A stretch of DNA of 63,235 bases from Betaproteobacteria bacterium (GTDB taxonomy: Bacteria > Pseudomonadota > Gammaproteobacteria > Burkholderiales > Burkholderiaceae_F): positions 1 through 63,235 of the forward strand of contig VBCK01000154.1 in the NCBI GenBank assembly GCA_005882215.1. The letters are read 5' to 3'. Both the position numbers and the translations under genes were made by a program. Of the stretch, positions 56,301 through 63,235 are shown piece after piece. A model generated the notes under the pieces. That model worked only from the letters and a program-made list of their open reading frames with translations. It did not search any database and was not told where the DNA came from. The first letter of the stretch is position 1. Every line of letters starts with the position of its first letter.

Positions 56301-57485
56301 ATGAGCAAAGATGCTAACGGCTTCGATTGGAGCGACCCGCTGCTGCTGGAAGAGCAGCTCACGCAGGACGAGCGGATGGTGCGCGATGCGGCCCGTGCGT
56401 ATTGCCAGCAGAAGCTGCTGCCGCGCGTGATCCAGGCCAATCGGGAAGAGCGCTTCGACCGCAGCATCATGAACGAGATGGGCGAGCTGGGACTGCTCGG
56501 CTCGACCATCCACGGCTACGGCTGCGCCGGCGTCAATCACGTCTGCTACGGGCTGATCGCGCGCGAGATCGAACGGATCGACTCCGGATACCGCTCGGCC
56601 ATGAGCGTGCAGTCCTCGCTCGTGATGTACCCGATCCTCGTTTACGGCAGCCAGGCGCAGCGCGACCGGTACCTGCCCAGGCTTGCCACGGGCGAGTGGA
56701 TCGGCTGCTTCGGCCTGACCGAGCCCGATCACGGCTCCGATCCGGGCAGTATGAACACGCGCGCGAGAAAGACCGCCGGCGGATACCGGCTCACGGGTAC
56801 CAAGACCTGGATCAGCAATTCCCCGATCGCCGACGTGTTCGTGGTGTGGGCCAAGACCGAGGACGCAGTGATCCGCGGCTTCGTGCTGGAAAAGGGAATG
56901 AAGGGGCTGTCGGCGCCCAAGATCGAAGGCAAGATGTCCCTGCGTGCCTCGACCACCGGGCAGATCGTGATGGACGACGTGCTTGCTTCCGAGGAACAGC
57001 TGTTGCCGGGAGCGGCCGGCCTGAAAGGGCCCTTCGGCTGCCTGACCAAGGCCCGCTACGGGATCGCCTGGGGCGCGCTGGGCGCGGCCGAAGATTGCTG
57101 GCACCGGGCGCGGCAATACACGCTGGACCGGATCCAGTTCGGCCGGCCGCTGGCCGCCAACCAGCTGATCCAGCTCAAGCTTGCCAACATGATGAGCGAG
57201 ATCGCGCTGGGGCTGCAGGCTTGCCTGCGTGTGGGGCGCCTGATGGACGAGGAGCGCGCCGCTCCCGAGATGGTGTCGCTGATCAAGAGAAATTCGTGCG
57301 GCAAGGCGCTGGAGATCGCCCGCGCCGCGCGCGACATGCACGGCGGCAACGGCATCTCCGACGAGTTCCACGTGATCCGCCACATGATCAACCTGGAGAC
57401 CGTCAACACGTACGAGGGCACGCACGACATCCACGCGCTGATCCTGGGGCGCGCGCAGACCGGGATTCAGGCGTTTTCTGGTTGA
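56301..57485 (+). CDS. gcdH: Glutaryl-CoA dehydrogenase
   Basis: A 394-residue acyl-CoA dehydrogenase that oxidises and decarboxylates glutaryl-CoA to crotonyl-CoA. The start ATG 56301 follows AAGGAAT. The GcdH marks are the N-terminal [22 protein letters not shown], the flavin strand [32 protein letters not shown], and the catalytic glutamate in [20 protein letters not shown]. Together with the conserved arginine ([14 protein letters not shown]) the assignment is firm. It is divergent from the large flavoprotein, with 85 bases between, implying joint control. Confidence 0.94.
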   Translation: MSKDANGFDWSDPLLLEEQLTQDERMVRDAARAYCQQKLLPRVIQANREERFDRSIMNEMGELGLLGSTIHGYGCAGVNHVCYGLIAREIERIDSGYRSAMSVQSSLVMYPILVYGSQAQRDRYLPRLATGEWIGCFGLTEPDHGSDPGSMNTRARKTAGGYRLTGTKTWISNSPIADVFVVWAKTEDAVIRGFVLEKGMKGLSAPKIEGKMSLRASTTGQIVMDDVLASEEQLLPGAAGLKGPFGCLTKARYGIAWGALGAAEDCWHRARQYTLDRIQFGRPLAANQLIQLKLANMMSEIALGLQACLRVGRLMDEERAAPEMVSLIKRNSCGKALEIARAARDMHGGNGISDEFHVIRHMINLETVNTYEGTHDIHALILGRAQTGIQAFSG

Positions 57486-57502
57486 TCCCTCGGGAGGAGG
57501 GC

Positions 57503-57622
57503 GTGACCGCCGACGAGGCGATAGCGTTCGTGCGCGAACACGGTGTCGATCGCTTTCGCAAAGGGGCCCGTCCCGCCTCAGAACAACATATAATTGGACA
57601 TATACGGAGCGAGGAGAACTTC
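57503..57622 (+). other. Possible remnant of a truncated upstream gene
   Basis: GTG 57503 has an excellent GGAGGAGGGC site and begins VTADEAIAFVREHGV, which reads like the N-terminus of a real small-protein family; after that the sequence becomes unlike protein (DRFRKGARPASEQ) and runs in frame into the antitoxin gene. It may be the remaining 5' end of a lost gene, or simply a long leader of the antitoxin frame. TATAAT at 57589-57594 is a candidate -10 for the antitoxin. Confidence 0.3.
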
Positions 57623-57853
57623 GTGGGTCAAGTCACGATCTATCTGGATGACGAAACGGAAAAGAGGGCGCGCGAGGCGGCCGAATCCGACGGGGTTTCT
57701 TTGAGCAAATGGGTCGCAAAGAGGATTCACAAGGGTGTCGGCACGGAGTGGCCGGCCGCTGTACGGGAACTGGCTGGCGCATGGCCCGATCTTCCGCCCG
57801 CCGAGGAAGTTCGGCAGTCGCCTAGGAAGGACATTGCACGCCGTCGCCTGTAG
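57623..57853 (+). CDS. Antitoxin with ribbon-helix-helix-like N-terminus
   Basis: A 76-residue protein starting at GTG 57623 after GAGGAG. VGQVTIYLDDETEKRAREAA is the beta strand plus first helix of ribbon-helix-helix DNA-binding antitoxins, SDGVSLSKWVAKRIHK the second helix. The C-terminal tail (WPAAVRELAGAWPDLPPAEE) would wrap around a PIN toxin. It is followed two bases later by the vapC remnant. A longer start at GTG 57503 is possible but unlikely. Confidence 0.85.
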   Translation: MGQVTIYLDDETEKRAREAAESDGVSLSKWVAKRIHKGVGTEWPAAVRELAGAWPDLPPAEEVRQSPRKDIARRRL

Positions 57854-57855
57854 CA

Positions 57856-57999
57856 ATGTTTGTACTCGACACGAACACGGTCATCGACTACTTCAAGGGC
57901 AGAGGCAAGGTTGCCGAGAAGCTGTTGTCCGTGGCTCCCAGGGAAGTTGCTCTGCCGGCGGTAGTGGCGTACGAAGTCTGGGTAGGCGTGTTGGGCTAG
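57856..57999 (+). pseudogene. Truncated VapC-type PIN toxin
   Basis: The frame starts MFVLDTNTVIDYFKGRGKVA, the first PIN-domain strand with Asp5 of the metal site, and continues to VVAYEVWVGVLG, with Glu40 as the second metal residue, then stops at TAG 57997. Only 47 of about 130 residues remain, so the other two or three acidic residues are lost. The 3' part is replaced by the end of the convergent patatin gene, which starts its stop codon at 58030. The antitoxin is intact and may be an orphan. Confidence 0.85.
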
Positions 58000-58029
58000 G
58001 ACACCCGCAGGCTCGCGTTCGAGGCTCCG

Positions 58030-59535
58030 TCAGAATTTCTCGTCCCAGGTGACCCGGCCATCGCCGCCGACCAGCGCGACGCGGACCTTGTCCTGCGACT
58101 TGTATCGGAAGCCCGGGAGCAGACTGGCCGTCGCGTCATGCATCACCTCGAACGCGATCGCCGCCTCCTTTCGCTTCCAAAGCTCCCGCGCATCGAGCGT
58201 CTCGCGTACGAACGACTTCAGCGGGCAGACGGCGAACACACTGATCACCTCGTGCTTCCTGTGCAGGGCGAAGCTCAAAGGCGCGGAGGCCGCCGCCTCG
58301 GCTTGCCCGGCCTGCGATGACCCGACGTGCTTGCGCAGTGCCGCCAGCTCGTTGTACAGGTACAGCATCTTGAAGCCGCTGCGCTCCAGGACGCCCTGCC
58401 GCACGTCCATGACCCGGAGGAGTCTCAGCAGGATCGAGGTCGTATCGGGCTCGTCTTCAAAGTCGGAATTGAGCGGGAGGATGAAAATCAGGTCGCAGTT
58501 CTCCTCGCTGGCGGCGGCGAACGTTATCGGCAGGTTGTCGATCACGGCCCCGTCCTCGTACAGGTTGCTGCGCCGCTCGACGTAAGGAAACAGCGGCGGC
58601 ATGTCCATCGACGCGAAGACGGCCGCCTTCAGCCCCGACAGATAACTGGCGGGGTCGCTCGCGTCGAGCTGCTCGTAGGTGACGTGAGCAAGAACCGGGG
58701 GAGCCGGATTATTGGTTGCGCACTCCAGTTCCCCCGAGCGCACGTTGGATCGCGTCAGATAGAAGTGGATGCCGGTTTGCAGCAGCTGTTGGCTGACGTC
58801 CGGCCGGCCGAAGATCCGATCGAACACCTGTTGCCACGGAAGCGACGAAAGCAGGGCGTTTCTGCGCAGCGGTACGTACCACGTCGGCGCCGCCAGCGAC
58901 TTCGCGCTAATGCGGCCCCACCACCGCTCGTGAAGGCCGCGCCCATCCCAGTTTCCCTCCGGCTTGATCAGGTTGGCCAGCCAGAACATGGCGTTCCAAG
59001 ACCCGATCGACGTTCCCGAAATCACTTTCACTTTGTTCAGAGCATCGTGTTCGGCCAGAAACCGGTAAATCGCCTTCATCGCGCCGGCCTGGTGGGCGCC
59101 TTTGGCCCCGCCGCCGGCAAGAACGAGGCCGATTCGACTCACGCCGGCCAAGGGATCGCTTGTCATTGTTCCCGGTTGTGGAATTTGCGGTGGACCGTCC
59201 GCGTAGGTGTCTGGCTTCAGCCTGAGAGCGACCAGGACCCAGTTCAGGAACGCCGCCGCGTTGTAGGCGACCAGCAATCCGAAAAGAAACAGTGCAACGA
59301 CGATCAGCGCGTGACCGAACGCGCCCAGGCTGATGGCGACCGGTCCGCGGGTGATTCCCGGCAGCTCCGATTCGAGAAACCGTGCAAAAACGCCTACTGC
59401 GGGCTCCGTCAAGTTCTCGTTCAGAAGCCTGAAGCCGGAAAACACCCACCACAGGCACAGCGCTGCGAACGGCAGGGAGAAAGCGAGCGGCAGCCGAACG
59501 AACATCCAGCTGAGCGCGCCCAGCAGTGCGTTCAT
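58030..59535 (-). CDS. Patatin-like phospholipase with N-terminal membrane segment
   Basis: A 501-residue protein. Residues 10-35 and 70-100 are hydrophobic helices (RLPLAFSLPFAALCLWWVF and ALIVVALFLFGLLVAYNAAAF). The patatin domain then has the oxyanion loop LVLAGGGAKGAHQAGAM, the nucleophile elbow GTSIGSWNA (GxSxG serine) and the aspartate in LYEDGAVIDNLP. It is probably an inner-membrane lipid acyl hydrolase with its catalytic domain on the cytoplasmic side. Its 3' end lies on what was probably the vapC coding region. Confidence 0.9.
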   Translation of the reverse strand: MNALLGALSWMFVRLPLAFSLPFAALCLWWVFSGFRLLNENLTEPAVGVFARFLESELPGITRGPVAISLGAFGHALIVVALFLFGLLVAYNAAAFLNWVLVALRLKPDTYADGPPQIPQPGTMTSDPLAGVSRIGLVLAGGGAKGAHQAGAMKAIYRFLAEHDALNKVKVISGTSIGSWNAMFWLANLIKPEGNWDGRGLHERWWGRISAKSLAAPTWYVPLRRNALLSSLPWQQVFDRIFGRPDVSQQLLQTGIHFYLTRSNVRSGELECATNNPAPPVLAHVTYEQLDASDPASYLSGLKAAVFASMDMPPLFPYVERRSNLYEDGAVIDNLPITFAAASEENCDLIFILPLNSDFEDEPDTTSILLRLLRVMDVRQGVLERSGFKMLYLYNELAALRKHVGSSQAGQAEAAASAPLSFALHRKHEVISVFAVCPLKSFVRETLDARELWKRKEAAIAFEVMHDATASLLPGFRYKSQDKVRVALVGGDGRVTWDEKF

Positions 59536-59690
59536 GTCGCCTCCGTTCGGAAGTCGACGGCTTGCATGACCATGGTCGAGCAGCTGGTAAGGAAGTTATC
59601 GATCCGGGGCGCGCGACAGTCTAGCCGCACTCGAGCCCTTGGCAGGTGGAGGCGGGCCTAGAATCCGGTGCACCCGAAGGAGCAAACGCG

Positions 59691-59789
59691 ATGGTCGATC
59701 GCCTGGCGCAGTTTCCCGAGGCTCTGCGCTCGACCCGGCGCTACGTGCGTAACGTCGCGCTCTGGTTGTCGCGGCGAGCGCGTCGATGA
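59691..59789 (+). CDS. Possible 32-residue basic small protein
   Basis: The short frame MVDRLAQFPEALRSTRRYVR continues NVALWLSRRARR and stops at 59789. AAGGAG lies 9 bases before ATG 59691. It is arginine-rich with an amphipathic helix pattern. No family is recognised; it lies alone between the patatin gene and the end of the quinoprotein gene. Confidence 0.4.
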   Translation: MVDRLAQFPEALRSTRRYVRNVALWLSRRARR

Positions 59790-59804
59790 GGCGGTCGGAC
59801 CGGG

Positions 59805-61766
59805 CTAGTGGAGCGCAAATATGATGATCGAAGACGTTCCCGAGCCCCCGAAGAACCCCGAGACGAGACCCGAGGTCGTCGCAACGTATTGCTGGCCGTT
59901 CAGCTCGTAGGTCAGCACGCCGCCACCGACGGTGCCGCCCGTGTTGAAGCGGTACAGCATGTTGCCGTTGCTCGCATCCAGCGCGAGGAAATTGTTGTCA
60001 AGGTCGCCCGTGAACAGCAGGCCGCCGGAAGTCGCGGTCACCGCTGCAACCAGCGGGGTCGGCCATTGCTTTTTCCAGCGCACTTTGCCGGTCGCGGCGT
60101 CGACCGCGGTCAACCAGCCCTTGGCCTGCTCCTTCGGATCCGGGACCACGCTGCCGCCGTAATAGTGGGCGTACTGCGCGAAATCGGGCTTGTCGGCCGT
60201 CCGGGTGAACGTGCCGCACCAGTCGACCGCTGCCACGTACAGGGTCTTGGTGAGCGGGTTGTAGGCCGGACCGTTCCATTCCATTCCACCGAGCAGACCC
60301 GGGCAGCGGTGCACCCCTTCGACGGTCGGTTGCGAGTCGATGTTCGTTCGCGTCGTGATGGGCAGCTCGTACAGCGTCTCGTGCGTGTCACGATCGAGCA
60401 TGCGCAGCAGGCCGTCCTTGCCGCTGACGGTGATCAGCTTGCGCGCCTTGCCGCGCACCGTTGCCGAGAAGATCGGGCTGACCTGACTCAGATCCGCGTC
60501 GTGCACGTCGTTCGAGATGAACTGGCGGTACCAGAGCAGTTTGCCGGTGTGCACGTCCAGCGCCAGTGCGGAGTTCGTATACAGATTGTCGCCCTCGCGC
60601 ACGGAACCGTAGAAATCGGGCGACGGGTTTCCGACCGGCACGTAGACGATGCCCTGGTCCACGTCCAGGGCCAGCGGGGTCCACAGGCTGCCGCCGCCGT
60701 GCTCGCGCGCCTTCGGGTCCTTCCAGCTGTCGGCGCCGGGCTCGTTGTCGTCCGGGATCAGGTTGAAGCGCCAGACCGGCTCTCCCGTCGCCAGCTGAAA
60801 GGCACCGATCCAATTCTTCGCGCCCCAGTCGGCGCCTGCCGGACCGTAGATCACCATGTCCATGAACAGCAGCGGCGGCATGCTGAGGTACTGGGACGTA
60901 TCCGCGCTGCCGATCTGGCGCGACCACAGCAGCCGTCCCTTGTCCATATCGAGTGCGATCAGATAGCCGTCGGCCGTTCCCCGAACCAGCACGCCGTCCT
61001 TGATCGCCACGCCCCGATTGGCCGGCGACAGCACGCGCCGCCCTTTCGCGTCCCACTTGGTGCTCCAGCGTTGCCGGCAGGTGGCGGCGTCGATCGCGAC
61101 GATCGAGCTGTCGACCGTCAGATACATCACGCCCTTGTAGACCAGCGGGTTGGTCTGCGTCGGGGCGGCGGTCTCCGATCGGTACATGCAGATCGGGCGC
61201 AGATCGTGCACGTTCTTCGTATTGATCTGGCTCAGCTTGACGAACCGCTGACCCGTGTAGTCCTTGCTCGCGTACAGCCAATCGTGCGTGCTCGCGGCGG
61301 CGTTGTTCAGCTCCCACTGGGTCGGCCCGCCGCTCGGCTTCGCCACCTCGGCCGGAGCAGCAGCCGGCGCGACAGCCGTGGTCGCGGCCACGCTTTTCAG
61401 GTAGGCGATGATCGCCGAACGTATGCGCGCGTCGGGCAGCGCAACCGGCATGCTCGTGCCGGGTACCTTTTGCGTCGACGAGGTAAGGAACGCATCCAGC
61501 GTGCTCTCATCCCACGTGAGCCCGGAGTTGGCCATCGCCGCGGAGTAGGTGTAGCCGGGCGCCTGCCCTGCGCGTCGGCCCACCACGCCGGAAAGCGACG
61601 GCCCGAACCCGTTCACGCCGGGTTTGACCGTGTGACACGTGGCGCATTGCGCTTCGAACAGCTTCTCGCCCTGCGGTAGGTTTTCGTGCGGCGCAAAGTC
61701 CTGCGCAAAAGCGCCCGCGCTGAGCGCGAGCAGCAACGCCGCGCCCCTGGATTGGCGACCACTCAT
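59805..61766 (-). CDS. PQQ-dependent quinoprotein dehydrogenase with N-terminal cytochrome c domain
   Basis: A 653-residue exported protein with a signal peptide ending at FAQD. Residues 30-125 are a class I cytochrome c: haem motif CATCH (41-45) and axial Met106 (PGTSMPV). From about residue 145 an eight-bladed PQQ propeller begins: WLYASKDYTGQRFVKLSQINTKNV, GWLTAVDAATGKVRWKKQWP and NFLALDASNGNMLYRFNTGG (tryptophan-docking motifs), plus CPGLLGGMEWNGPAYNP. The vicinal CC disulfide of methanol/ethanol dehydrogenases is not seen. It would oxidise an alcohol or aldehyde in the periplasm with electrons passing to its own haem. Substrate unknown. Confidence 0.9.
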   Translation of the reverse strand: MSGRQSRGAALLLALSAGAFAQDFAPHENLPQGEKLFEAQCATCHTVKPGVNGFGPSLSGVVGRRAGQAPGYTYSAAMANSGLTWDESTLDAFLTSSTQKVPGTSMPVALPDARIRSAIIAYLKSVAATTAVAPAAAPAEVAKPSGGPTQWELNNAAASTHDWLYASKDYTGQRFVKLSQINTKNVHDLRPICMYRSETAAPTQTNPLVYKGVMYLTVDSSIVAIDAATCRQRWSTKWDAKGRRVLSPANRGVAIKDGVLVRGTADGYLIALDMDKGRLLWSRQIGSADTSQYLSMPPLLFMDMVIYGPAGADWGAKNWIGAFQLATGEPVWRFNLIPDDNEPGADSWKDPKAREHGGGSLWTPLALDVDQGIVYVPVGNPSPDFYGSVREGDNLYTNSALALDVHTGKLLWYRQFISNDVHDADLSQVSPIFSATVRGKARKLITVSGKDGLLRMLDRDTHETLYELPITTRTNIDSQPTVEGVHRCPGLLGGMEWNGPAYNPLTKTLYVAAVDWCGTFTRTADKPDFAQYAHYYGGSVVPDPKEQAKGWLTAVDAATGKVRWKKQWPTPLVAAVTATSGGLLFTGDLDNNFLALDASNGNMLYRFNTGGTVGGGVLTYELNGQQYVATTSGLVSGFFGGSGTSSIIIFALH

Positions 61767-61799
61767 CTTGAACCTCCCCCGTTAACCGCTGTTCGCGAA

Positions 61800-62528
61800 C
61801 TAGGAGCCGACCGTCCAAGGCGCTGCCGACGATGACACCCGATAGGCCGCAATCCCGTTCGATACCAGCAAGGCCAGCGCCAATGCTAGAACAGCTCCGA
61901 CACCGGCATGAAAAGCGAGAAACGCGCCAACCGCTGCGCCCAGGCACATTGCGGCAATGGCCAACAATCGACGGCCGGGACGAGGGCTCTTGCCTCCGGC
62001 CAGCGGCGAGTCGGCCGCGAGGCCGGTCAGCGTCAGCGTCAGCACGGTCGTCGTCAGGTCGGCAACTGCCAGACGTCGAGCCACGGCGTTTTGCAGACCC
62101 ATGGCGAGCGCGAGCAGCACGATCAGCGCGTACTGGGCGAGGCTGCGGTCCAGATCGACCGCTGCGATCGCAACGACGAGCCCCGTGCCGATCAGCGGGA
62201 TCTGCGCAAACAGCGCGAACGCCAGCAGCCGGCCGCGATGGTGTCCGGCGCTTGCGCCGAGGCGGCCACCGGCGAGCGCGCCGGCCACGAATGCCGCGGT
62301 CGCAACGAGCGACGCAGGAATCGAAAAATCGCGTGCCCCGGCAGCGGCGAAACCCACAAATACGACGTTACCGGTCATATTGGCCACGAACACGTGCCCG
62401 AGCGAGAGGTAGCTGACGGCGTCCACCAGTCCGGTGACGACGGTCAGAACGTACAGCAGACGCGGAAGCGGACCATCGCGGTCCGTGCCGGACCCGATCG
62501 CGTCAGCGGCGTGCGCCGGCACTGCCAT
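61800..62528 (-). CDS. DUF1275 (YoaK) family membrane protein
   Basis: A 242-residue protein with about six helices starting at ATG 62528 (MAVPAHAADAIGSGTDRDGP). Marks are LTVVTGLVDAVSYLSLGHVFVANMTGNVVFVG and AMGLQNAVARRLAVADLTTTVLTLTLTGLAAD, the core of DUF1275. Its function is unknown. Its start overlaps the XapX-DoxX 3' end by 26 bases, so the two are translated together. It precedes the quinoprotein gene by 33 bases in the same direction. Confidence 0.9.
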   Translation of the reverse strand: MAVPAHAADAIGSGTDRDGPLPRLLYVLTVVTGLVDAVSYLSLGHVFVANMTGNVVFVGFAAAGARDFSIPASLVATAAFVAGALAGGRLGASAGHHRGRLLAFALFAQIPLIGTGLVVAIAAVDLDRSLAQYALIVLLALAMGLQNAVARRLAVADLTTTVLTLTLTGLAADSPLAGGKSPRPGRRLLAIAAMCLGAAVGAFLAFHAGVGAVLALALALLVSNGIAAYRVSSSAAPWTVGS

Positions 62529-63222
62529 GCTGCTCTCCAACGGCTTTCGAATGTCGTTCGCGAAGGTCGTACCAGGCGACCAGCAGGAAAGCGCCCACCA
62601 GGCCCAGGTGCTCGAAGAAAGCATTTTCGACCATGAACCGGCCGGGCTGAGGAATGTCCCAGAAGCGATTGGCGACGAACGTGGCAATCAGCGTGAATGC
62701 GGCCAGCCACAGGGCACCCAGCCAGCGATACCAGCCGCTCAAGACGAGCGCCGAGCCGGCGAACTCCGTAACGATGGTCGCGCCGGCGACGGCGGATGCC
62801 AGCGGCAGACCGAAGTGCTGCGCCTCGGTCACGGCACCTCCGAAGTCGAGCAGCTTGACCAGGCCGCCCTGGAGGTACGCGGCACACAGCCCCAGCAGCG
62901 CGATGAAGCGGATCGCCGGCGCAGCAACCGCTGGGCCCAAAGCCCGCGCCAGGCGGTCCGCCGGGGCGGTCCATACCGAAGAAGCGCTGGGCGCCGCGCC
63001 GCCGGCGCGTGTGACACTTGGAGCAAGCCCGCTCGGGCCGCCGCAGTCGGCCGCGTGCTGTGCGGGGCGGGCCATCCACCGGTCGACCAGCAGATAGCCG
63101 GTGGTCATTGCGACAACGAGCAGGGCACCGAGCGTCACCGGTGGCGCGGGCGAGGGAATGCCAAAGGCCTTGCACGCGAAGCCGATCGCGAAGGCGAGCG
63201 TCAGGCCCAGCAGCGCTTTCAT
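62503..63222 (-). CDS. XapX-like (DUF1427) domain fused to DoxX-like membrane domain
   Basis: A 239-residue fusion. Residues 1-60 match XapX/DUF1427: MKALLGLTLAFAIGFACKAF followed by GIPSPAPPVTLGALLVVAMTTGY, with the RPAQHAADCGGPSGLAPS tail of that family. From about residue 100 a DoxX-like unit follows: IRFIALLGLCAAYLQGGLVKLLDFGGA, GATIVTEFAGSALVLSGWYRWLGA, FVANRFWD and a C-terminal ENAFFEHLGLVGAFLLVAW. ATG 63222 has GGAGAT upstream. It heads an operon with DUF1275 and the PQQ dehydrogenase, suggesting a link to the electron flow of that enzyme (inference). Confidence 0.85.
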   Translation of the reverse strand: MKALLGLTLAFAIGFACKAFGIPSPAPPVTLGALLVVAMTTGYLLVDRWMARPAQHAADCGGPSGLAPSVTRAGGAAPSASSVWTAPADRLARALGPAVAAPAIRFIALLGLCAAYLQGGLVKLLDFGGAVTEAQHFGLPLASAVAGATIVTEFAGSALVLSGWYRWLGALWLAAFTLIATFVANRFWDIPQPGRFMVENAFFEHLGLVGAFLLVAWYDLRERHSKAVGEQHGSAGARR

Positions 63223-63235
63223 CGCGATCTCCGAT

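Overview
The window is GC-rich, densely packed bacterial DNA with short intergenic gaps, overlapping stop/start codons and long antisense shadow frames. The gene set points to a betaproteobacterium, most likely Burkholderiales: an aerobic benzoyl-CoA (box) cluster under a BoxR-type regulator, AceK, cytochrome bd, a Gcw_chp/TIGR02001 outer-membrane protein and many acyl-CoA genes. That assignment is inference from gene content.

Layout. 1-3.6 kb: the 5' part of a YbaK-like deacylase gene, two membrane or exported proteins, and an MHS-family transporter. 3.7-13.8 kb (minus strand): livF-G-M-H-K branched-chain/aromatic-acid type ABC transporter, a tannase/feruloyl-esterase-family enzyme, and an operon of DUF4863 protein, benzoate-CoA ligase, alpha/beta hydrolase and acyl-CoA thioesterase. 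13.9 kb: overlapping divergent promoters with TGCA motifs. 14.0-22.5 kb (plus strand): boxR-boxC-boxB-boxA, a hydratase/3-hydroxyacyl-CoA dehydrogenase fusion gene broken by an internal deletion plus frameshift, and a 3-oxoadipyl-CoA-type thiolase. Together these take up an aromatic acid, convert it to benzoyl-CoA, epoxidise it (BoxAB), open the ring (BoxC) and run a beta-oxidation tail to acetyl-CoA and succinyl-CoA. No boxD aldehyde dehydrogenase is in the window.

23-30.7 kb: a Ser/Thr kinase, a GNAT enzyme of lower GC, a DUF4197 protein, ArfB, a cupin, a leaderless-looking marR with azoR, then hsp20-lon behind a sigma-32-like promoter. 30.7-37.4 kb: a same-strand run of seven genes (CMD-Rieske fusion, TauE/SafE exporter, small membrane protein, tandem UspA, cydA, cydB, cydX) with a divergent DsrE2 gene, which looks like a sulfur/respiration module. 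37.4-46.7 kb: aceK; an ECF sigma, anti-sigma, subtilase and beta-barrel operon in which the anti-sigma carries a protease-prodomain-like periplasmic domain; DUF3455, DoxX, YncE-like and creatininase-like exported proteins.

46.8-63.2 kb: a RuBisCO-like gene with an internal deletion, cupin, CBS protein, a thiolase with a divergent marR whose promoter holds a perfect dyad, MaoC, SRPBCC/ArsR pair, a 1171-residue fused flavoprotein divergent from gcdH, a toxin-antitoxin locus with a truncated vapC, a patatin, a quinoprotein with an N-terminal cytochrome c, DUF1275 and an XapX-DoxX fusion.

Two loci share the same kind of lesion (internal loss of roughly 75-95 codons joined out of frame), and vapC is truncated. 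This could be real gene decay or an assembly problem. No tRNA, rRNA, CRISPR array, insertion sequence or prophage was seen.
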